Positions 38,489-47,040 of a stretch of 64,000 nt of DNA are shown here, one piece after another. Source of the DNA: Cyanobium sp. Cruz-8D1 (lineage in GTDB: Bacteria > Cyanobacteriota > Cyanobacteriia > PCC-6307 > Cyanobiaceae); contig NZ_JAGQCD010000011.1 in the NCBI RefSeq assembly GCF_024345975.1, forward strand, positions 43,973-107,972, read 5' to 3'. Below the pieces are notes generated by a model that worked only from the letters and a program-made list of their open reading frames with translations, was not told the origin of the DNA and did no database searches. Both the position numbers and the translations under genes were made by a program. How positions within the stretch are numbered: the stretch's first letter is position 1; every line of letters starts with the position of its first letter.

Positions 38489-38779
38489 TCAGGCCGATGG
38501 CTCCGTGGACTGCAGGGTCACCAGGCCATCCGCTTCGAGTTCGCCCAGGAAGTGTTCCACATCCCGGCGGATGGCGCCGGGGTCGCCCTCGAACGCCTCC
38601 TGCAGCCGTTCCACCAGGGAGTCCAGGCTGATCGGGGGCTCCAGCAGGGCCCAGATCCGCTGGCCGATGGCCTCAAGGCTGACGTAGCAGTTGCTCTGCA
38701 GGCTGAGGATCACGGTGGCGTCATCGATGTCGGTGGCCATCACGTCGGCGCGGCGCGTGATCAGGGTGTGGTCATCCAT
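38489..38779 (-). CDS. PqqD-family leader-recognition protein (lasso B1 type)
   Basis: A 96-residue PqqD-like protein. The pattern ILSLQSNCYVSLEAIGQRIWALLEPPISLDSLVERL is the usual strand-rich winged-helix RRE, the domain that binds RiPP leader peptides. The ATG at 38779 overlaps the kinase-like gene's stop by 8 bases. In lasso clusters, a separate B1 protein binds the leader of the precursor and brings it to the B2 protease; this gene has exactly that neighbourhood. Confidence 0.85.
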   Translation of the reverse strand: MDDHTLITRRADVMATDIDDATVILSLQSNCYVSLEAIGQRIWALLEPPISLDSLVERLQEAFEGDPGAIRRDVEHFLGELEADGLVTLQSTEPSA

Positions 38780-39704
38780 GGGCTGGGGGCAGGCGGGGCT
38801 CAGCGCTGGCGGGAGGATCCTCGCCGAGGGGTGCGGGGGCCGCCGCCAGGGCCTGCTCGAGGGTGTCGAGCACCGCATCAAGGCACCACCGGCCCTGCGG
38901 CCGCTTGAGGGACCAGACCCTGACGCTGCGGGCCAGCAGGGCCTGGAGACGGAAGCTGGCGGGGGTGTCGCAGGGCTTCAGAGGGCCATAGAGGCCGTGC
39001 TGCAGGGCGAGGAACAGGTCGGCGCCGCGGAGGCGGCGCAGCTGCACCTGCGGGCCGTCGCCCGGTTCGAGCAGCACCAGGTCGCGCAGACCGGGCCCGG
39101 AGGGGTCGGGCCAGCCCCCGGGCTCGGCGGCGGCGTGGGGGAGCGGGCTGGCGGTGGGGCCATCCAGGGGGACGACCACCTTGTCAGAGCGGACAGGACT
39201 GGGCCGGGCGCCGTGGATCAGGCCGAGCCGCTCGGCGGCGACACGGGTGAGATGGAGCTGGGGAGCACCATGGCGGACCACCAACTGGCCATGGTCTCCG
39301 GCGCGGAGAACGGTGAGATCGTCGGCGATCTGGATGGCGCCCCGCTGAATCAGGCCGGCGGCGGTGGTGGATTTACCGGCACCGGAACTGCCGGAGATCG
39401 CGATCAATCCGTAGCGCCAGTGGAGGGTATTGGCGTGGAGCACCAGGTCACCCCGGTGACGGTAGAGAGCGGCCAGCACGGGATGGGCGAGCACGAAGTC
39501 GGCACGGGCGGGATCCAGGTCGACGGCGGGCTCGAAGTGAATGGTGTGCCCCCCCTCCACAAAAAAACGGCCGACCCGAGGGCCGGCATCAAGGAAAAAG
39601 TGGCCTGGGTAGGGGGCCCGGATGAGCAGCTCGCAGGAGAGGCGGCGGTGTGTACGTAGGAGGCAATCAGCTGGAAGAAACTGGGAAGGAGCAGAGAATA
39701 TCAA
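38772..39704 (-). CDS. HPr-kinase-like protein of the lasso-type cluster
   Basis: A 310-residue protein with Walker A GSSGAGKSTTA at residues 105-115 and the following IADDLTVL acidic pair, as in HprK-like kinases that accompany many lasso clusters and phosphorylate the peptide's C-terminal Ser. The start is TTG at 39704; an in-frame stop two codons upstream rules out longer forms. It lies 33 bases after the candidate precursor gene. The candidate core has no Ser or Thr in its tail, so its target here is unclear. Confidence 0.8.
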   Translation of the reverse strand: MIFSAPSQFLPADCLLRTHRRLSCELLIRAPYPGHFFLDAGPRVGRFFVEGGHTIHFEPAVDLDPARADFVLAHPVLAALYRHRGDLVLHANTLHWRYGLIAISGSSGAGKSTTAAGLIQRGAIQIADDLTVLRAGDHGQLVVRHGAPQLHLTRVAAERLGLIHGARPSPVRSDKVVVPLDGPTASPLPHAAAEPGGWPDPSGPGLRDLVLLEPGDGPQVQLRRLRGADLFLALQHGLYGPLKPCDTPASFRLQALLARSVRVWSLKRPQGRWCLDAVLDTLEQALAAAPAPLGEDPPASAEPRLPPAHG

Positions 39705-39737
39705 CTTTCAAGTCTGAGGCCAGAATTAAGAATCTTT

Positions 39738-39899
39738 CTATGGAGGATTCGGACCCCCTCCGACTCCATCACCAGTGCTTCCAGCAGACGCAAGCGTGAT
39801 CTCCAGAGAGATTCTCTGGACCAAGGGCTGGCGCCATTCGAGCTTGCGCCGATGCACGGCTGGGGATCCAACTGGAATGGGCTTGGCGGAAGAATTCAT
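39738..39899 (-). CDS. Candidate lasso-type precursor peptide
   Basis: A 53-residue ORF (ATG at 39899) directly between the cyclase and the kinase-like gene. The leader has Trp22-x-x-Pro25, which fits the YxxP-type leader motif, followed ten residues later by Thr35, the conserved Thr at -2 of lasso leaders. Cleavage after Leu36 would give the 17-residue core ASAGSTGDGVGGGPNPP. Its eighth residue is Asp44, suited to an eight-residue macrolactam ring with Ala1. A TTG at 39920 could add 7 residues. The tail has no bulky plug residues, which is unusual. The assignment rests on position and these motifs. Confidence 0.6.
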   Translation of the reverse strand: MNSSAKPIPVGSPAVHRRKLEWRQPLVQRISLEITLASAGSTGDGVGGGPNPP

Positions 39900-39932
39900 C
39901 AGTCGAGCTGTGGAAGACAAAACGAAGCTGTC

Positions 39933-41789
39933 TCAGGACATTAGCCGAGCTTGGCCGAATGATTGGATGAACAATACCACCATCAGCCCCCTCAGGATGA
40001 TAGAGCCGCTACCCCGCAGAGATGGAACGTCGTCGGATTGCTGAACCTTCTGCCAGCATTCCCTGACTTTGCCGACGTCGACCAGGGCCCGGGCCTGGTC
40101 CGACCGTTCCAGCTCGGCGAGGCACGCTTCCACCGCGGCGGCGTCGTGCCGCAGCCGCACCGCCAGGTCCCCCGCCTGGAGGCCGCGGCGTCGCTGGCAG
40201 CGCACCCGATCGGGCAGCCGCCCCTGCATGGCGGCCCGGATCAGCCAGCGATCCTCGCCGCTGTCCGGATCGATGAACACCTGATCCGGCACCGACCAGG
40301 TGTAGGCCAGCAGCCGGGCATCCGCGCTCGGATCACGGATCTCCAGGCCGGCGGCCCGACCCATCTGGGCGTGGAGCGCCCCCACGAAGGAGCGGCCCGG
40401 CATCAGCCAGGAACGCTCCTGCAGGGCGTCGCGGGCAGGGAAAAGATCGGGGTCCGCAAGCATCCGCTCCTTCAGCTGCAGCCGTTCGGCCGCCGCGGGC
40501 GCCAGGGCGGAGCCATCGAAGCAGAACTCCCGCAGGCGCCAGCGGCGCCACCGCTGCACAAGCGCAGCTGGAGCACTGCGCAGGGCCCCCTGGCGCAGCC
40601 ATTCCCGTGGTCCCAGCCGCTGCCACTGGTACCCCAGCGGCTGGGACCACGGGCTGCCGGCCCAGGAGAGTCCCGCATTGCCGCTCTGGCCGATCAGCAG
40701 CACCGAACAGCCCGCCTGCCGGGCCAGGCGGTTGAGGCTGAGCATCCAGAAGGCATTGCCGGCGGCATGGCTGGGTTCCCGGTGGATCTCCAGGAGCGCC
40801 TGAATCGCCGCCATCGGCGCCAGTTCGGCCGCCTCCACGGGCTCGTGGTGGCGGATGCCGGCGGCGGCGGCGGTGGCGGCGGCGAAGGGCCACTCATCGC
40901 CGAAGCGCTCGCCGGTGAACGGGGTGGTGTCGGCGATCGGCACCGAGGTGAAGGCCCGCAGCTCCTCGCCTGAGGCCGCCAGCATCCGGCCGGCGGTGGC
41001 GCTGATCGAGCCGGAATCGAGGCCCCCGCTCAGGGTGCTGCCTACGAGCCCGCCCCGGTCGCGCCGCAGGCGGCAGCGCACCGCCTCATCGAACACCTCC
41101 AGGAAGCCGGCCACGTAGTCGCGCCGGTCGCGCAGGCGCAGCGGGGGCGTGCGCTCCAGATGCCAGTACTGCTCCAGGCGGTGCCGCTCCCGGGTGACCG
41201 TGAGCCGATGGGCCGGCGGCAGCCGATGGAGGCCGCGCCGCACGGTCTGCCCACCGTGGTAGCCCTGCCAGGCCACCAGCACCTGGGCCACGTAGAGCTC
41301 GTCGATCTCGTAGGGCAGCAGCTGCAGATCGATCAGCACCGACTGTTCCGTGGCGAAGGCCAGAAGCGTGTCGGTGAGCACGTAGTAGAGCGAGGTGATG
41401 CCGAAGTGGTCGCGGGCCAGGAGGAGGGAGCGCTCCCGCTCGTCCCAGATCGCGAAGGCCCAGTCGCCGAGGATCCGCTCGCAGCAGGCCTCGCCCCAGC
41501 GCAGCCAGGCCCGGTGGATCAGATGGGTGTCGTCGCAGGCGGCCTGCCGGGGCGTTCCGGGCCCCCAGGCCTCCACGCTCAGTTCCAGCTGCTCGAGCAG
41601 CTCGCGGCGGTTGTCGATCCGGGCCGAGGCCAGGCACACCGTGCCGGAGGGCTGGTGGTGGGACAGCTGCCCCCGCCAGCACAGGCGGGGCCGGATCAGC
41701 TCCTGCTGCTCCGCGCCACCGCCGTCCGGCGGCAGGGGCGGCAGGGGAGCCGTGGACCGGCGGCGGATCAGGCCTGCCATCGGAACCAT
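39933..41789 (-). CDS. Asparagine-synthetase-like lasso cyclase (C protein)
   Basis: A 618-residue asparagine-synthetase B homologue. The ATG at 41789 overlaps the B2 stop (TGATG); open frame further upstream is a shadow of the genes on the other strand. The N-terminal glutaminase-like domain lacks the Cys2 needed for glutamine hydrolysis, as in lasso cyclases. The PPi-loop SGGLDS lies at residues 254-259 in the synthetase domain. It would activate the ring Asp side chain by adenylation and form the isopeptide bond to the core's first residue. The candidate precursor follows 33 bases downstream. Confidence 0.88.
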   Translation of the reverse strand: MVPMAGLIRRRSTAPLPPLPPDGGGAEQQELIRPRLCWRGQLSHHQPSGTVCLASARIDNRRELLEQLELSVEAWGPGTPRQAACDDTHLIHRAWLRWGEACCERILGDWAFAIWDERERSLLLARDHFGITSLYYVLTDTLLAFATEQSVLIDLQLLPYEIDELYVAQVLVAWQGYHGGQTVRRGLHRLPPAHRLTVTRERHRLEQYWHLERTPPLRLRDRRDYVAGFLEVFDEAVRCRLRRDRGGLVGSTLSGGLDSGSISATAGRMLAASGEELRAFTSVPIADTTPFTGERFGDEWPFAAATAAAAGIRHHEPVEAAELAPMAAIQALLEIHREPSHAAGNAFWMLSLNRLARQAGCSVLLIGQSGNAGLSWAGSPWSQPLGYQWQRLGPREWLRQGALRSAPAALVQRWRRWRLREFCFDGSALAPAAAERLQLKERMLADPDLFPARDALQERSWLMPGRSFVGALHAQMGRAAGLEIRDPSADARLLAYTWSVPDQVFIDPDSGEDRWLIRAAMQGRLPDRVRCQRRRGLQAGDLAVRLRHDAAAVEACLAELERSDQARALVDVGKVRECWQKVQQSDDVPSLRGSGSIILRGLMVVLFIQSFGQARLMS

Positions 41790-42286
41790 CACGGGGGGCC
41801 CGCTCCAGCCACAAACCGCACCAGGGGTTGCCAGGTGGGCAGCACGGGGAAGCCGCTGATCGGCTCGCCGTCGCTCTCCAGCCAGGCATGGGCCGCCAGC
41901 CCTTCGCTCGGTGTCGCCACCGCCAGGGTCAGCTGGGCGGCTCTGCCATGCCGGCGCAGCAGCACAGTGCCGACCAGGGCCCGGACCAGACAGGTGCTGG
42001 CCACGATCGGGTGGGCTGCCGCCCGGGCGATCGCCTCGGCGATGTCGCAACTGAGGCCATCGCTGGGCGCGCCAGGGGTGCGGGGCCTGGGGCTGCTGCC
42101 GGGATCGGCGGCCTTCTGAAGCGCCAGCAGCGTCAGCAGGTGGCGCAGGGGCACGAGCCGCACGGCCACGCCGGCGGCGGGCAACAGCAGCCAGGCCTGG
42201 AGGGTGAGCCGCCGCTGGCGGGCGCTCAGCCGGCACCAGCGCTGCCAGCGCCCGCGAAGATGGGAGGGGGCGGAGGGTCTTCCCAT
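41789..42286 (-). CDS. Transglutaminase-like lasso protease (B2 protein)
   Basis: A 165-residue protein of the PF13471-type transglutaminase-like family. Cys99 (STCLVRAL), His133 (AAHAWLES) and an acidic residue near 139 form the expected catalytic triad, used to cut the leader from the lasso precursor. The first 60 residues are basic and hydrophobic. The ATG at 42286 shares the bases CATG with the ATG of the oppositely oriented nucleotidyltransferase gene; a GTG at 42292 is an alternative. It is coupled to the cyclase gene by TGATG. Confidence 0.85.
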   Translation of the reverse strand: MGRPSAPSHLRGRWQRWCRLSARQRRLTLQAWLLLPAAGVAVRLVPLRHLLTLLALQKAADPGSSPRPRTPGAPSDGLSCDIAEAIARAAAHPIVASTCLVRALVGTVLLRRHGRAAQLTLAVATPSEGLAAHAWLESDGEPISGFPVLPTWQPLVRFVAGAGPP

Positions 42287-43442
42287 GAGCACACCCTATG
42301 GCTGCGATCCGGCCGAACTGATCGCCCTGCGCCGCGCCCTGGGCTGGATGCTGGCCGGCGAGGGCGGCAGCGCCGCCACCCCCCCCGACTGTTCCGGCCT
42401 GGACCCCTCGGCCCTGCTGGCGGCCGTGGCCCGTCACCGGCTGGGGGTCTGCCTCAGCCCCCATGCCGCCGCACTGGGGTTGCCCCCCAGCGTCATCGGC
42501 GAACTCGATCGCCGCGCACGGCTGGAGCGGCTCGGCGGTCTGGCGCTGGCGGGGCTGGCCCGGGACCTGATCCCCCGTTTCCAGGCGGCGGGGGTGCGGG
42601 TGCTGGTGTTCAAGGGGCCCCTGCTGGCGCTGCAGACCGGCGGCGATCCCGGCAGCCGGGGCGGGGGCGACCTGGATCTGCTGGTGGATCCGGAGGCGGT
42701 GTCCGGAGCCCTGGAGGTGCTGGAGGGGGCGGGCTTCCGGAGGCTGCCGGGTTACGCGCCCCGCGACCCGGGCCGCAGAGCCTGGCGCTATGCCCGCTGG
42801 GCGATGAAGGAGCTGCCGCTGGCCCGGGGGCCCCTGGTGGTGGATCTCCACTGGGCCCTCACCAACGTGCGACGCGACCAGCCGGGATTCGAGGGCGCCT
42901 GGCGGGAGCGGCTGGAGCTCCCGATCGGGGCCCAGCCTCTGCCGACGCTGGGCCAGGCCCATGCCCTGGAGCACCTGGCGGCCCATGCCCTCAATGATCG
43001 CTGGGGGGAACTGCGGGCCCTGGTGGACCTGGTGCGGCTGATGCGGGCCCGGGGCCAGGCCCTGCGGGATGACCTGCTCTTTCGCCCTGCCGTGGCCCTG
43101 GGCTGGGCCGTGGCCGTCACGCTGCTGGAGTTGCACCTCCCGGTTCCAGGCCAGCCTGACCAGCTGTCCCGCAGGCAACGCTGGGCCGTCCGGGTGGCGA
43201 CCCGAACCCAGGCGGAACCCCTGGATCTGCATCAGCGCAGCACCTGGCACCTGAATCGGGCCTGGGATCTCTGGTACCAGAGGGTGGCGCTCAGCAGCGC
43301 TCCGATCGACGTGTTGCGCAGCGCCGCGGCCTATGCCCTTCCCCCGGCGATGTTCAACGATCCAGGCTCCGGGGTCGACCGCAGCCTGGCCGCCGCCCTG
43401 ACCGCCCGACTGGCCAGGGTCCGCGAGCGCCTCAGGGCCTAG
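42285..43442 (+). CDS. Nucleotidyltransferase-fold protein (PF14907 type)
   Basis: A 385-residue protein. The motif GGGDLDLLVD gives the D-x-D pair of the nucleotidyltransferase fold, preceded by VLVFKGPLLAL as in PF14907-like proteins often found in lasso and polysaccharide clusters. It lies inside the minus-strand lasso series but on the plus strand. Its ATG overlaps the B2 ATG (CATG) and its TAG overlaps the exporter's TAG (CTAG). The reaction is unknown; peptide nucleotidylation or sugar transfer are possibilities by analogy only. Confidence 0.78.
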   Translation: MSTPYGCDPAELIALRRALGWMLAGEGGSAATPPDCSGLDPSALLAAVARHRLGVCLSPHAAALGLPPSVIGELDRRARLERLGGLALAGLARDLIPRFQAAGVRVLVFKGPLLALQTGGDPGSRGGGDLDLLVDPEAVSGALEVLEGAGFRRLPGYAPRDPGRRAWRYARWAMKELPLARGPLVVDLHWALTNVRRDQPGFEGAWRERLELPIGAQPLPTLGQAHALEHLAAHALNDRWGELRALVDLVRLMRARGQALRDDLLFRPAVALGWAVAVTLLELHLPVPGQPDQLSRRQRWAVRVATRTQAEPLDLHQRSTWHLNRAWDLWYQRVALSSAPIDVLRSAAAYALPPAMFNDPGSGVDRSLAAALTARLARVRERLRA

Positions 43443-45130
43443 GTGTTGTGCAGGGCCCGGGCCTGGTCGCGGTCGGTGCGGCTGCGCCGGATGGTGTGGT
43501 CTGCGGCCTCCAGCAGCTGGGTGTCATGGCTAGCCACCAGCACCAGGCGTTCGCCGCACCGCTCCCGGATGAGCGCGCGCACCAGGGCGGCGCTGCCCGG
43601 ATCCAGGGAGGCGGTGGGCTCATCCAGCACCTCCACCGGTCGATCGATCAGCCAGGTCCGCAGCAGTGCCAGCCGGCGGATCTCACCTCCGGAGAAGCAG
43701 TCGATCGAGAGATGCAGCCGCCCATCGAGACCCTCGGGTCGTGCCAGCAGATGGTGCAGATCCAGCCTCTCCAGCCATCCCTGCAGGGCCCCATCGGTCC
43801 ACTGGCCGGTCCCGGAGCGTTGCAGCAGCAGGTTGTCCCGCAGGCTGCCCTCGAACAGCACCGGATCCTGCGGTGCGTAGGCCACCAGCTCTCGCCACCG
43901 CTGGACACCCAGGCGAGCCTCCCGCGCGGTGCCATCCGATGGGCCGTGCAGCTGCCACAAGGACCTCTCCTCCCTCAGCAGGCCGCAGAACCCATCGAGG
44001 AGGGTGGTCTTGCCGCTGCCGGATGGCCCCGTCACCAGGGTCAGCTGGCCGCGCTGCAGCTCCACCGCTGCAGCCCCTCCCTGCCAGGTCACCCGCAACA
44101 GCGGCTGCGGTAGCGGCCCCTTCGCCCCCGCTGCGGGGCCGGTGACGGCCCTTGGGTCGGGCGCCAGGGGCCGCAGGCGCTGGCGCAGGCGGCAGAGCTC
44201 GCCGTAGCCGGGCAGGGCGCCGAGTCCGTAGCGAAGGTTGCTGATCACGGTGCCGAGTGAGCTCGCCGCCCGGTAGACCAGCAGCAGGGTGGTGGCCACC
44301 GCCTGATTCGAGAGGCTGCTCTGCGCCAGCCACAACCACAGCCCCACCGCCGTGAGGGCCAGGCCATCGCGCAGGACCGTGTAGGAGACCTGCCGACGCA
44401 CCGTGCGCTGCAGCACAAGGCGCACCTGACCGGTCTCCAGGGCAAACCGGTCCAGAAGCCAGGATTCGGCCCCTGCTGCACGCACCGCCTTGAGGCCATG
44501 CAGGCCATCCCCCACGGTGCGCTGGATCGCTCCGTTGAGCTGGGTCTGAAGGTGTCCCAGCTGCCAGGCTCCGGAACGGCGCAGCAGCGCCGCCAGGGCC
44601 GCGGCGGCGAGGCCGAGGAGCAGGGGCAGGGAGGCATCCCGCGCCACGAGCAGCACCCCGAGGCTGTAGATCAGCAGGGCGATCGCGGCCTGCAGAGCCC
44701 GCATGCCCTGATCGAGGGCGAGGGTGCTGCGACCGATGTCGCTCACCAGGAGGCCGAGCAGATCCCCCCGCCCCACGCTCTGGACCCGGTTGGCCGGCGC
44801 CGCCAGGACCAGGGCCAGCAGGTCGCGGCGCAACCGATCGCTGAAATCGTTCTTGAGCTGGTCCCGCCTCACCGTGGCCAGGCCCTGCAGCGCCGACCGC
44901 CCGACCACCACAAGCAGCAGGATCGGCAGGGAGAGCTGCAATGGCAGGCCAGTCGAGCCGCCCGGGCTGCCGAACAGCAGGGCGATCGCCATGCCCAGCC
45001 CTCCCACATCCAGCAGGCTGACCAGCAGGGCCAGAGCGACCTGGAGGCTGGCGTGCGGCCAGCCGGTTTCACGGATCAGGGCGATCCAGAGGGCCTGAGG
45101 TTCGCTGATGGCGAAATGGAGGCGGCGCAT
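43439..45130 (-). CDS. ABC transporter, fused permease-ATPase (lasso exporter type)
   Basis: A 563-residue half-transporter. The N-terminal part has about six membrane helices; the ATPase domain carries Walker A GPSGSGKTT, signature FSGGEIRRLALLRT, and Walker B VEVLDEPTASLD with the His switch in ASHDTQ. Exporters of this build are the D proteins of lasso clusters and give secretion and self-immunity. It starts 9 bases after aspS ends on the same strand and may share its promoter. Other cargo cannot be excluded. Confidence 0.85.
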   Translation of the reverse strand: MRRLHFAISEPQALWIALIRETGWPHASLQVALALLVSLLDVGGLGMAIALLFGSPGGSTGLPLQLSLPILLLVVVGRSALQGLATVRRDQLKNDFSDRLRRDLLALVLAAPANRVQSVGRGDLLGLLVSDIGRSTLALDQGMRALQAAIALLIYSLGVLLVARDASLPLLLGLAAAALAALLRRSGAWQLGHLQTQLNGAIQRTVGDGLHGLKAVRAAGAESWLLDRFALETGQVRLVLQRTVRRQVSYTVLRDGLALTAVGLWLWLAQSSLSNQAVATTLLLVYRAASSLGTVISNLRYGLGALPGYGELCRLRQRLRPLAPDPRAVTGPAAGAKGPLPQPLLRVTWQGGAAAVELQRGQLTLVTGPSGSGKTTLLDGFCGLLREERSLWQLHGPSDGTAREARLGVQRWRELVAYAPQDPVLFEGSLRDNLLLQRSGTGQWTDGALQGWLERLDLHHLLARPEGLDGRLHLSIDCFSGGEIRRLALLRTWLIDRPVEVLDEPTASLDPGSAALVRALIRERCGERLVLVASHDTQLLEAADHTIRRSRTDRDQARALHNT

Positions 45131-45139
45131 CCGCTGAGA

Positions 45140-46969
45140 TCAGGCCTGCGCAGGCTCCTCCACCCAGGTGCTGGCCACGTGCAGCTCCTCCAGCTGCTTC
45201 GGCGCCACGTCCGCCGGGGCCTGGGTCATCAGGCAGCGGGCCTGCTGGGTTTTCGGGAAGGCGATCGTGTCGCGGATCGATTCCTCGCCCGCCAGCAGCA
45301 TCACCAGCCGGTCCATGCCGAAGGCGATGCCGCCGTGGGGCGGGGCGCCCATGTCGAGGGCTTCCATCAGGAAGCCGAACTGGCGCTCGGCCTCCTCCAG
45401 CGGCAGGCCGATGGTCTGCAGCACCTGGCGCTGCAGGGCCGAATCGTGGATGCGCAGCGAGCCGCCGCCCAGCTCGAGGCCGTTGAGCACCAGGTCGTAG
45501 GCCTGGGCGCGGGCCGTGGGCAGGGTGGTCGCCCAGGCGGCGGGGTCGTCGCCCAGATCGCCTGCGCTGGGGGCACAGAAGGGATGGTGCAGGGCTTCAA
45601 GCCGGTTCTCGCCGGCGTTGAACTCGAACATCGGGAAATCCACCACCCAGAGGAAGTTCCACTGGTCGTTGTCCCGCTCGGCCGGCACCAGGCCGAGCTC
45701 CCGCGCCAGGTACTGGCGCACCCGATCGAGGGCCTTGTTGACGGTGGCGGTGTCGCCGGCGCCGAACAGCAGCAGGGTGCCTTCGCTCGCACCGGTGCGC
45801 TGCAGCAGTTCCGCCTTCGTCTCGGCCGTGAGGTTGTCCTTGATGGCGCCGATGCTGTCGATCTCGCCGCCGGCCCGCACCCGGATGAAGGCCAGGCCGC
45901 CGGCCCCCGCCTTCTGGGCCTCGCTGAACACATCACCGCCCGGCTTGATGCGCACGTTGCTGACGGCCTCGTTGCCGCCGGCCACGGCGATGCACTTCAC
46001 CGAACCACCGGCCGCCACCGCCCCGGAGAACACCTTGAAGCCCATGGTCGCCACCAGGTCACTCACGTCGGTGAGCTCCATGCCGTAGCGGGTGTCGGGC
46101 CGATCGGTGCCGTAGCGCGCCATCGCCTCGTGCCAGGTGAGGCGGGGGAACGGCTGCGGCAGCTCGATGCCTTTCACCTGCTTCCAGATGGTGGCGATCA
46201 GGCCCTCGTTGAGCGCCAGAATCTGCTCCTGGTCCATGAAGCTCATCTCCATGTCCAGCTGGGTGAACTCCGGCTGGCGGTCGGCCCGCAGGTCCTCGTC
46301 GCGGAAGCAGCGGGCCAGCTGGTAGTAGCGCTCCAGGCCGCCCACCATCAGCAGCTGCTTGAACAGCTGGGGCGACTGGGGCAGGGCGAACCACTCGCCG
46401 CCGCAGACCCGGCTGGGCACCAGGTAGTCGCGGGCGCCCTCGGGGGTGGAGCGGGTGAGCACCGGGGTCTCCACCTCGATGAAGCCCTCCCCCTCCAGAA
46501 AACCGCGGGCGGCCCGCACGGTGGCGTGGCGCAGGCGCAGGTTGCGGGCCATGCGCTCGCGGCGCAGGTCGAGGTAGCGGTGGCGCAGGCGCAGTTCCTC
46601 GCGGGTGTTCTCCTCGTCGTGCACCGACACCGGAAAGGGCAGGTTGCCGCGCACCTCGTTGAGCACCGTGATGCCGCTCGCCAGCACCTCGATCGCCCCG
46701 GTGGCCAGCCGTTCGTTGAGGGACTCGGCTGGCCGGGCCCGCACCTTGCCCTCCACGCGCAGCACGGTCTCGTGGCGCAGCCGTTCGGCCACGGCGAAGG
46801 CGGCGGGGGCCAGGTCGGGATCCACCGTGATCTGCACGGTGCCCGTGCGGTCGCGCAGGTCGATGAAGATCACGCCGCCGTGGTCGCGGCGCCGGTCGAC
46901 CCAGCCGCACAGCTGGACCTGCTGGCCGATGGCGTCGTTGCGCAGATCGCCGCACCCGTGGCTGCGCAT
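45140..46969 (-). CDS. aspS: Aspartyl-tRNA synthetase
   Basis: Class II aminoacyl-tRNA synthetase of 609 residues. The anticodon-binding OB fold is at the N-terminus ([24 protein letters not shown]), followed by motif 2 ([20 protein letters not shown]) and motif 3 ([15 protein letters not shown]), with the bacterial insertion domain between. The ATG at 46969 was chosen over a GTG at 47002. It precedes the lasso exporter gene by 9 bases. Confidence 0.97.
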   Translation of the reverse strand: MRSHGCGDLRNDAIGQQVQLCGWVDRRRDHGGVIFIDLRDRTGTVQITVDPDLAPAAFAVAERLRHETVLRVEGKVRARPAESLNERLATGAIEVLASGITVLNEVRGNLPFPVSVHDEENTREELRLRHRYLDLRRERMARNLRLRHATVRAARGFLEGEGFIEVETPVLTRSTPEGARDYLVPSRVCGGEWFALPQSPQLFKQLLMVGGLERYYQLARCFRDEDLRADRQPEFTQLDMEMSFMDQEQILALNEGLIATIWKQVKGIELPQPFPRLTWHEAMARYGTDRPDTRYGMELTDVSDLVATMGFKVFSGAVAAGGSVKCIAVAGGNEAVSNVRIKPGGDVFSEAQKAGAGGLAFIRVRAGGEIDSIGAIKDNLTAETKAELLQRTGASEGTLLLFGAGDTATVNKALDRVRQYLARELGLVPAERDNDQWNFLWVVDFPMFEFNAGENRLEALHHPFCAPSAGDLGDDPAAWATTLPTARAQAYDLVLNGLELGGGSLRIHDSALQRQVLQTIGLPLEEAERQFGFLMEALDMGAPPHGGIAFGMDRLVMLLAGEESIRDTIAFPKTQQARCLMTQAPADVAPKQLEELHVASTWVEEPAQA

Positions 46970-47040
46970 GGGAAAGAACACATCAATCCGCGAGTTTCCC
47001 ACAGGGCGCCCGCAGCCCGAGGGGCCTCAGCACCGAGTCC

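Noticed and set aside
39775..40044. 89-residue plus-strand ORF opposite the precursor and cyclase end
   Set aside because: No leader or core features and it lies antisense to the cyclase C-terminus.
41790..43250. Upstream extension of the cyclase frame to 1,105 residues
   Set aside because: The extra 487 codons lie opposite the nucleotidyltransferase and over B2; the ATG at 41789 coupled to the B2 stop fits the family length.
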